A stretch of 64,000 nt of DNA from Linum tenue (Eukaryota > Streptophyta > Magnoliopsida > Malpighiales > Linaceae). The stretch spans positions 21,178,492-21,242,491 of the forward strand of contig CAMGYJ010000002.1 in NCBI GenBank assembly GCA_946122785.1, read 5' to 3'. Position 1 is the first letter of the stretch. Every line of letters starts with the position of its first letter. The position numbers were made by a program, and so were the translations under genes. Below are positions 56,041 through 64,000 of the stretch, piece after piece. A model generated the notes under the pieces. The model had not been told where the DNA came from. It worked only from the letters and a program-made list of their open reading frames with translations, and searched no databases.

Positions 56041-56945
56041 TGACACGCTACGACACAACACCTAACAATGGTCAAGTGTAACCAATGAAAGGGATTGCAG
56101 TATAGTGTCAGAAGTAATAAATATCGAATCCACGGGTCTCTAGAGTTACTATTACTCAGCTTCAGTTCATTATCTAGCAAACTAGATTAAGGATTGATTT
56201 ACTAAACTACTATACTAACTACTCTACTAATTACAGGTTGGGAACTCACTTAGGTATGGTTCCCCCTAGCTCCTCAATTAGGTCTAAGTTGTAATTCCTT
56301 TTGGTTGTTTTACTGTTGATTAAACTACGGAAGATCCTAAATTAGCTTGGAATCTCTTAAGCTGACCAAGCCCTCTTAGATTGAATACCCAACGGCGACT
56401 AGCCTTCACCGGAATAGACTGCTAAGGCGATTCACACAGATCTCCACTACATGGAATGAATTCCAGTACAAAGCAATGAATTGATTGATTCTCACACAAC
56501 CAATTCACTACTATCAATCAAGGAAGCTCTTTTAACCTAATCAGATTCTATCTATCATAGGTTAAAGCTGAAATCAAGAGAATTTGATCAGGATTCAATT
56601 GACTCAATAAATCATGCCTCAATCGATTATAATCACACAATATAGCATCCAAAACTTCATACAAGAAAGATCCTAACACATAGAACTAGGGTTCCTCAAA
56701 ACCTAAGTGAAGGGAAGTTACTCCATAGAGAAGAGAGAGATTGCAGTATAACTTTCCAGATCTTCAATCTCCCTGTCTAGACTTGTTTCTTGAGCTTCAA
56801 TGGTGAAGAATCCTCCAAAATAGCTCCAAGAATGACTCTAGATCGCCCTCTCTCTCTCTTTGGTTCGTCCCTTAGGAGTGGTTTAGATTCTCTTGTAGTC
56901 TTCTCCTCGTGTCTCTCTCTCTTCTGTTGCGAACGGTGGGATTTC
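56041..56945 (-). repeat. LTR-9: truncated Athila-type LTR
   Basis: Starts TGACACGCTACGACACAACA, collinear with both halves of LTR-4 (11873 and 18795). It runs through the CCGGAATAGACTGCT and CTCCATAGAGA regions, then loses similarity near 56945, before the palindrome-array region. No internal sequence follows on either side. Confidence 0.75.
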
Positions 56946-58338
56946 TCGAAACAATTTGTTGTTTTCGACAATCCAACTCAATTAACTAAGCCTGGAAAAT
57001 TGGTCATTGTAGATAATTGAATTAGTAAAATGATTAAGGTCTTTCTTGAAACAATTTTACTCAATAAATTCTAAGCTCAAGAGAAAGAAGAAGAGGAAGC
57101 TAGAGCAAAAGATTATACTTACTTTTTTTTTCATTGATAACCCATATCCATAAAAACAGACAAAATATTTGGTGAAATTTCACACGTGAAAATTTTAAGC
57201 TAAGATATTGTGGTCAAAATCCCATTGTTTCAAAACTCATCATCCAACACAACCTCTTATAAGAAGTAAGAATAACCCCATTGTCGAGGGGGGAAAACTA
57301 ACATCCCACACAAGCGTTGGATTGTATCACTAATTTTTAACTAAAGGCTCGTTTGGAGAATATGAGTTTAAATTCATAAATTGTTAATAATCTAAAGATT
57401 CTAACTCTTCTGATTGTCGAAAATAGATTTAAAAATATTTATTGTTTGATAACTGTGATTGTTAACATTCATTAAGAATAAAAAAATAATTTTATAAATA
57501 ACATGTTTATCCTTAAAAAAAATTAGAGTGGTTCGAGACACATTGACAAACATATTTAATGTGACAAAATAAATGAAATGAAGATGAAAAGTAGGAGAAA
57601 AAAAAATCTCACGAATCAAAATACAAAATCTCTTTCATTATGAGAGATTTTATATATGTAGATTTTAGAGATTTGAAATATTTAAAATTAAAATTCACAA
57701 TAAAAAACTAACAAAAAAACAAAATTTTCTATAAAATTTACGAATTCAGTGAATCCACGCCGTAAATCAACCACGCCTAAATAAAACCTGAATGTGCTAA
57801 AATGATGGAAAGAAGACCAAAGAAAATCGAACAAATAGAGTATTTTATTATTATTATTATCACTTTTCCCTTATTTCATCTTATGTCGTCGTACAATTGG
57901 AATCAAAGAGAGCGGTGGCGGAGCATAACCGAGAAAGGACGACATGGGATTCCACAAGCAAAAGTAAAAAAACAAAGTAAATGGTAAACCTTTTTTTTTT
58001 TAGCTTAACCTTTTTTAGAGTTTAAATGTGAAAAGACTGGACAGACAGAAGAATCTAGCAACTCTCTCAACCCTATCTTCCTCTCAGAGACGTCACTTCT
58101 TTCTCTCTCTAATATTGGTCCCCTCACCTCTTCATCGTGCAAAAATATATAAATAATTAAGTTAGTAAAATACCAGGAAATTAACATTGGGTCCGAATAT
58201 ATTTTGTCTCAAATACAAATAATACTCTTTTTTGAGGATGACGTTGGGTTAAATTGGGTAGATGCGAACATATATTTGTCAACCATGTTTGTAATGTTTT
58301 TTGCATCACAAATCAATACATATAAAGTATACAAATTA
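56946..58338. other. AT-rich intergenic region, no gene seen
   Basis: Contains a 32-base direct repeat (CACAAATCAATACATATAAA..) whose copies start near 58308 and 58374, the second just beyond this stretch. No ORF or TIR pair is convincing. Confidence 0.5.
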
Positions 58339-58750
58339 TTAGTACTTACAATACAAAGCGACGTGATTTGCAGCACAAATCAATACATATAAAGTATACA
58401 AATTAATATTACAAACTATACAAACCATACTGACACCAATCTCTGTTTCACCTTCGCCATCAATTCCTCCTCCTCCTCCCTCTCCCCCCTCGATTCCTCC
58501 TCCTCCCCCTCCCCCTATTCCATCCTCAATAGCCCCCTCGATTGCTTCCCCAAATCTCCTCCCCCCGTAGCCGGCGACAGGCTCGTACTCTCCTCCCCCT
58601 CCTCCGTGGCCGTGGTCGACGTGCTCGGTGGCGGTGATGTCGACGAAGAGAGCGAGGAGGCAGCCGATCAGCGTCACGAGTCCCGCGAACGGGAAGTCCT
58701 TGCACGGATGCCGCGACGAGACGGCGCAATCGACGATCTCCTTTCCCTCT
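58339..58750 (-). pseudogene. ZIP metal transporter fragment
   Basis: On the minus strand, 58750-58560 reads KEIVDCAVSS.., then PCKDFPFAGLVTLIGCLLAL and FVDITATEHVDHGHGGGGG, resembling the membrane helix and His/Gly-rich loop of plant ZIP zinc/iron transporters. Downstream it becomes Gly-rich low complexity and ends without the C-terminal helices; no start is found upstream. About 60 recognisable residues of a family that usually has about 350, so a gene fragment. Confidence 0.5.
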
Positions 58751-59084
58751 CTCCACCGTCGTCGGCGCCGTCGAGATCGTCGACTTTCTCTCTCTCATCC
58801 GCCGGCGTTGCGATCTGTTTCCTTCGCCATGGCTCTCTCTCTCTCTACATCACAAAAAAGGGAAAGTAAGGAGACGTGTTGCAGAGGAAAAAAGAATTCA
58901 ATAATAAATAAAACAAAACTAAAAAATAGGAGTTAATAAATTATTGATAATACCAAAACTACCCTTCTTATTTAATAATAATTGATTGAGTTATCTGGAC
59001 CATCAGATCAATCCAAGGGCTGAGGGAGGCTTAGTCAAGTGACTAAGACCCCCCTTAGTCACCAGATCCGGACTCCTTGCGGCC
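58751..59084. other. Spacer between gene fragments
   Basis: CT-rich then AT-rich, with no clear gene. Confidence 0.4.
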
Positions 59085-59770
59085 CTCCCAAGCTTCACCT
59101 ACAATGAATTCACGGAGGCCCGCCTAATGTTCGACAATCCTTCTCGACGGCCTGCTCCATCTCACCAATCGGCTCTTTCCACCACCACCACTTCGAATTC
59201 TGACCCAATTCCTCCATACCCTTCGAGTCGCTCTCCTTGGTCCCGGAATTGGCCGACGCGGGTTGCCACCACATCGTCTTCGTCAACTCGCCCACCAACG
59301 ATTTCACCCAGGCCGTCGCCAGCCTGTACCTGGGCCTCTTCAAGTCAACCGAACCCTTCGCCTACTCTCCGGCGACCGGATGCAGGTTTGGATCCAGTAC
59401 GACGACGAACAGAAGAGGATGAACATCACCGTGACCGAACCCGCCTCTCAATCTCTCCACCTACCTTCTCAGATCAAGGTACGTGGGGTTCTCGTCCTCG
59501 ATGAGCACCCTCACGAGCACGCAGTACATCCTCGGGTGGAGCTTCGGCAAAACAGAGGAAGAAGAAACCCCGCCGCCGGATCTCCGCCTTCTCCCCGTCT
59601 CTCCCCAGCTGAGCAAGGCGGCGAAAAATTAGGCACCGTGCCGAAGGTCATCCTCGTAATTTTATCATCTTTCTCGCCGAAATCGCTGTCGGAGCTTACC
59701 TAGTCCGATTGACGGAAGATTGGGAGAGGGAATACAACTCGCAGCGGCTCTGTTACAAGGAAGGTCGTCC
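59085..59770 (+). pseudogene. L-type lectin receptor kinase fragment
   Basis: Pieces in different frames follow the order of a legume-lectin receptor kinase: SFTYNEFTEARL (lectin start, about 59093), HHIVFVNSPTNDF..LYLGLFKST (59265-59350), QVWIQYDDEQKRMNITV (59382-59440), a beta-strand end with YILG-W-SFGKTEE (about 59525-59570), then the juxtamembrane EDWEREYNSQRLCYKE (59718-59765). The kinase domain is missing and at least two frameshifts separate the parts. Pieces of the lectin domain are also deleted. Confidence 0.7.
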
Positions 59771-61003
59771 GCCTAACCCCACGATTCGCGGCAGGGGATG
59801 AAGGAGTTTCGCAGCCAGAGCAAGCTTAGAGGGAGGACGAGCCTAGCCCCAACGATGGTCAGCCTCCTTCACCGCCATCGTTTCAGCCGCTCTCACCGCT
59901 CCATCACCGTCACCACTTCAGCCGCTCTCACCGACTCCGTCATCGCAACTCGCCCCTGCGCCACACCTTCTCTGGCAGCGATCTTGAAGGCGAAAGAGGG
60001 AACGACGACTACGAGGTGAGAGGAGAGAGAGAGGTGAATCGGAGGGAGCTCTCTAATGCGACGGCGAGAAGAGAGATTGAGAGGCGCGGTGGGAAATTCA
60101 GGGGAGGACCGTTAGGGTTTGTGAGATTTTGTTGGATTGTATTTTTTTAATAGTTGAAAATGTAATGGAAAATATAAAATTTAAATTTTATTTATTTATT
60201 AATTTTTAATTGTCATGTCACTCATTTAACGGTCAACCATAAGAGTAGACTGCCATGTAAGCAAACATTAACGGAGTTGGACGGAGAGTGACCAAATTTG
60301 AACTATTTAGCTAATTTTAGTGACCACAAATGGAATTAAATATTTTTAGTGACCAATTATGAACGTTTTTTGTAATCTGAATGACCAATCATGCAATTTA
60401 CCCCTTATACTTATGTCACAAAAAGTGGTCTTCACAGAGATGCCTGCCAGGGGTGTGAAATTGAAATGGAGCGGATCAGACTAAACTAAGGAGAAATGTA
60501 GTCCAATAGTAAGAAACTTTTATGGACTAAGGACCAAACCAATAGTGCGTTGGGTCCAAATGTCACTTCAGTCTATTTTTTTTCAATTTTATAAAATTGG
60601 TGGGATCGAAGACCGGATCATATTACACTCGACTCAGTGCGATCTGGTCCAAGCGTCGCCTTAGTCCGGTGCGATCCGGTATGGTATGGATCGTGGCATA
60701 TCCCATTACAACACCCTGTTTGTCAAAAAAAACGCCACTTGTATCCCACTCAAACTATTAAATACTGAAAAATATCCCAAGTATGATAGTTGTGTGTCAT
60801 TTATGTCATGACAATTTCGTTGACGTTTAGAGATAACAATTGACCAGACGGTGGTAAAAACTACATTGACTATTGACGACGTGGTAAAAACGTGGAGGAC
60901 ACATAGATGCCTTGTCAGCAGCCACGTCATAATTTTAAATTAAAAATAAATAATTAAATACAATATAAATAATAATAAACCATTTCCTCTCCGTCTCCGT
61001 CCC
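59771..61003. other. Repeat-derived spacer, no gene seen
   Basis: 59800-60120 is GC-richer, with only a small Ser/Arg-rich ORF. 60230-60410 (AACGGAGTTGGACGGAGAG, GACCAATCATGCAATTTACC) and 60840-60930 resemble MULE terminal regions, but I find no partner ends or target duplications. Confidence 0.4.
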
Positions 61004-61011
61004 AATTTATC

Positions 61012-62017
61012 GGGGCAGGATACTATGACTACCCCAAAAGGGGTTGGGTTTTTGACACCCCCTCCTGCAGCTATCCACGTGTCCTTCATCTTTGGGTAAG
61101 TATTAATGATTATTGTTTTATTGGGAAGTTGTCATTATTATTGCTTTATTGGGAAAATTCTCATAATAATGATGCATGGGAAAGTTCCCATAATAATGAT
61201 ACACGGGAAACAACAATCTTTCATCTCCCCTTCTCTTCCTTTCAAATTTCTTTCCACCAGAACCCTCTCCCGGCGTCTTCTCAGTCCAGCAAACCCTCCC
61301 TCCGGCGGTCCACCCTCCGTCGGCCAACTTCCATCAGTGGCCCAACTTATCGTTGCCTCCCTTTCCGCTGACCCTCTCCCGTCCCTCCGTTCCCCTCGAA
61401 TCTCCTCTCATGCGACATCGACTTCATCACTTCACACGGTCGGAAATCATCAAGATGATCTGGACGATTTCGTCTCTAACGTCGAGCATATGGAAGACGG
61501 CGGCAGAGGAAACGTACCAGTGGAGTGGTACGTGTACCAGTGGAGTGATACGTGTACCAGTGGAGTGGTACGTGTACCACTGGATTGGTACGTGTACCAG
61601 TGGAGTGGTATTTGTATCATTGAAGTGGTACTGCATTGTTGCTCCGTTATTGTTTATCATTGTTATGAAAAATATCATTGCACTGGTATTGTTCTCACTC
61701 TAATCTACCTTGTGGATTGCTCGCACCAGTGGAGTGGTACGTGTACCAGTGGAGTGGTACGTGTACCAGTGGAGTGGTACGTGTAATTAATGTACCAGTG
61801 AGAGAAATTAATTATGTAATTAATGGGGGTGATTTCGTTTTTCCCCAGATTCTTTCTCTTTTCCAATGTGGTGAGAGACCCGAAATTACAAGATTAAAAA
61901 AAATAAAAAAATCAGTTTAATTAATACATGCCAATGATTGGAAATAAAATTGGCCAATCATAAAGGGGGTGTCAAAAATCACTACCCCTTTAGGGGTAGT
62001 CAGGCTAACCGAACCCC
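61012..62017. mobile_element. Non-autonomous TIR element with hairpin minisatellite
   Basis: 1006 bp flanked by an 8-bp duplication AATTTATC (61004-61011 and 62018-62025). The ends are inverted repeats of about 60 bp, containing TGACTACCCC-N-AAAGGGGT and TTTTGACACCCCCT. The 8-bp duplication suggests a hAT-type mover. The interior holds two arrays of a 20-bp unit (61515-61620 and 61727-61783). No transposase. Confidence 0.78.
61515..61783. repeat. 20-bp minisatellite GTACCAGTGGAGTGGTACGT
   Basis: Two tandem blocks, about five units then three, of a 20-base unit that is itself an inverted repeat (GTACCA - GTGGAG - TGGTAC), separated by about 110 bases with decayed copies (GTATCATTGAAGTGGTAC). 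The period is not a multiple of three, so the WYVYQWSG-like reading is incidental. Confidence 0.9.
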
Positions 62018-62025
62018 AATTTATC

Positions 62026-63138
62026 CTTTTTGTTTTGTTTTCCGGCTTCCCTTCATATCTCTTCCGCCAGGGGTATGGAGTGAACACAGAGGCGCCCTCG
62101 TCGTCATCACTGGTGACAGTGGACGGCGATTCCCAATTCAACGGCCACTCCCGATTTCCCAATTTATCGATTTCGCGGATGAGGGAGTTAGAAGGTTCTG
62201 GCAATTGAGGTTGCTTTGATGAGGTAGAAAGGGGAAAGTTTGAGATCAGCGTGAGCACGGCGACTCTCGATTTCTCAATTAAGGGCTGAGCACGCTTCCT
62301 TCGAAATCCAAGTGCGACGATGATCCCAAGACGTTGAAGATGGATTTGGCGATGGCGGGTCGGCGTTCGTGGTGTCTGCTGCTCCCAGCGCAGCACTCCT
62401 GTTGCCGTCGATCTCGAAAAACAGGTTTCCGTTTATGGTGAAACCCTTGCTGAGATCGTCGTTACATGCCCCGATCTGGCCCCTCTACCCACTATAGAAT
62501 TTCGATTTGCTTATCGTCGTTACAATCTCATCTCGACCTTACTACCGTCGGAGATTGGAACTCTTTGTTTGTGCCCACGAGAATGGTGAAGGACGACACC
62601 GACGATTGATTTTTTTTGAATTTTGAATTCTTGGTTTAGTGGTTGGAGTTGTGATTGAGAATGTTGAAGGAAGCGTCATGATTGATGAAGAAGATGATGA
62701 GAAGAATTAGGGCGTTGGTATTGTTTGTTGGGGATTTGCTGGGAATTTTCTGGGCGGATTCACTTTGGGTTTTGGGAAGAAATTGGGGTGAGAAAGGAGA
62801 GGGAGAGAGACAAAAGTAGACGACGAAGAATCCGGCCACAAATTTGTCGGACCTCAGGTGAGTTTCATTTGGACCAGGGCCGAACCGAAAATGAGATTCA
62901 TTTCGACTTGGGGCCGAGCTGATAGTGGGCTTTGTTTGAATCCAGGGTCAAAATCAGGACAAGCCTTAGCTCGGCCCAAGGTCCAAATGAAGCCTGTCTT
63001 CTGGACCAATATTACAGTGCCTCTATACAATATGCGGCATAGGTGGCACGAGACTTGTGATTGGTTAACGGGGACTATTATGTGACATGAATTGCAAAAT
63101 TATCCGTAACCATCAATATCCATCCAAATTCGACCTTG
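62026..63138. other. Unclassified region
   Basis: GC-richer than its surroundings at 62040-62600, with several short ORFs on both strands but no recognised domain. 62636-62840 and 62850-63000 include GGGCCGA-type repeats. No assignment possible. Confidence 0.4.
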
Positions 63139-63146
63139 TCGGTAGG

Positions 63147-63332
63147 TAATGGCGGACCCAGAAACTTTATTAAGGGTATTCAACGATAGACCAAAATCAC
63201 TAAGGGTTGTCAAATAGTATAGTATCTCAATACTATCACCACTAAAACAAAATTTTACAAATGTTTTTTGTCACAAATTGGATCCAAGGGTTGTCAATTG
63301 ATAACCCTTAGACTAACTTGGGTCCGCCCCTG
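63147..63332. mobile_element. hAT MITE, 186 bp
   Basis: Ends TAATGGCGGACCCAG and CTTGGGTCCGCCCCTG are inverted repeats of the CAGGGGCGGACCC type common in hAT elements. Perfect 8-bp duplication TCGGTAGG at 63139-63146 and 63333-63340. Confidence 0.88.
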
Positions 63333-63340
63333 TCGGTAGG

Positions 63341-64000
63341 GTTATATCTGAATCCGAAGAACTTTTAGCGGGTACGGATAAAACTCGAATCCGAATATTG
63401 TGGGTAATGGATGGACATAGTTTTCTCACTATTCAACTCGAACCCGCCCGATATACACATGCATATGTATTTTGTCAAGAAATAATCACTATTTTTCTCT
63501 AACACATTTTACATTTAGCATATATAAATATAATATTTTTATGAAATTGTGTTGTTTTAATGAATTTTCTTGTCATACTTTTCGTCTTACGTTATGTGAG
63601 AATACATGTGAATATTAACATAATGGATGAGTTATAAAGAGAAACTATTACCTATGGACAACCGTTAGTACCCGAAATCCGAACGGGTATGAGCATGATT
63701 TTGATTTTCTACCCGTTTCTTATGTGGGTATGGATTAAACTCGAACTACTTTGAATATGGTAACGGATATGCACTACCATCACCGACCCAACCCGTTGCC
63801 ATCCCTGCATGAACCGATTTTATTTAATTTGTACTAAACCTGTTGATTCATCAGACCTGTCCAAAACCCAACTACCTAAACCGACGAAAATTCTGTCTTT
63901 ACACAGCCGGTTTGCTATTTGTGGCTCAGACGAACTCTGCAAAAGCACTTCCGGCGACGTTCCATCGTCGATCCCATCTCCAAGGTCTACCTAACACCTA
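63341..64000. other. Degenerate MITE remnant and window end
   Basis: Repeated CGGGTA/TACCCG motifs and a right end CCCAACCCGTTGCCATCCCT (63788-63807) resemble another hAT MITE, into which the 63147 element probably inserted. The left end is not clear. 63809-64000 has an open frame without a recognised domain that may be the start of a gene beyond the window. Confidence 0.35.

Noticed and set aside
58339..58560. Gly-rich protein gene on the minus strand
   Set aside because: Low-complexity continuation of the ZIP fragment into intergenic repeat; no independent start or conserved domain.
60450..60710. Possible MITE starting CAGGGGTGTG and ending ACACCCTG
   Set aside because: Ends match only over a few bases and the flanks show no target-site duplication.
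61106..61786. 226-codon ORF with WYVYQWSG repeats
   Set aside because: Produced by a 20-bp tandem repeat whose period is not a multiple of three; no consistent peptide repeat.
1..64000. tRNA genes, nuclear rDNA units, organelle insertions
   Set aside because: None recognised apart from the 5S-like parts of Cassandra; a tRNAscan/BLAST run would be needed to exclude short ones.

Overview
The window is nuclear DNA from a flowering plant, most likely a eudicot. The evidence is: spliced genes with GT/AG introns, Fd-GOGAT, ARGOS/OSR-like, L-type lectin receptor kinase and ZIP sequences, Athila-type Ty3 retrotransposons with a tRNA-Asp primer-binding site, a chromovirus, a Cassandra element carrying 5S-like RNA, and MULE and hAT transposons. 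I see no intact conserved multi-exon host gene; the host sequences are mostly broken pieces. All calls come from reading the sequence; no database search was possible.

1-35,630 is a retrotransposon nest. A chromovirus (element 1, 1-4129) sits inside the pol gene of an Athila-type element (element 2, 4130-11871), which keeps the end of pol, an env-position ORF and its 3' LTR. A minus-strand Athila relative (element 4) starts at 11873. It is interrupted by the plus-strand gag-protease-only element 3 (12002-18794), by a hAT MITE (20536-20958), and, inside its env-like ORF, by element 5 (22211-35630). Element 5 is itself split just after its start codon by a complete minus-strand element 6 (23788-32887, target duplication CTTCT), whose gag holds a complete Cassandra (29656-30288, target duplication GCTCC). 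Elements 3 and 6 both go directly from protease to the tail of integrase, with no reverse transcriptase, RNase H or integrase core. They therefore look like non-autonomous partners of an element-2-like helper.

These Athila relatives share a set of non-coding structures: a covarying hairpin after pol, CGGCCG-centred palindrome arrays in the LTR and again in the pol-env gap, repeated polypurine-like motifs, and three further hairpins leading up to the 3' LTR.

35,631-46,927 is AT-rich flank holding a MULE foldback inside a hAT MITE, a second hAT MITE, a coiled-coil gene 5' half fused to the 3' half of an Fd-GOGAT pseudogene (40785-44908), and a 1.2 kb hAT element. 46,928-52,201 is a complete MULE with 55-bp perfect TIRs and a 9-bp target duplication. 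It carries a broken transposase gene and, convergent to it, a small GRF zinc-finger membrane-protein ORF. The rest holds a possible ARGOS-like gene (54970-55170), a truncated Athila-type LTR, fragments of a ZIP transporter and a lectin receptor kinase, and several MITEs, one of which contains a hairpin minisatellite.
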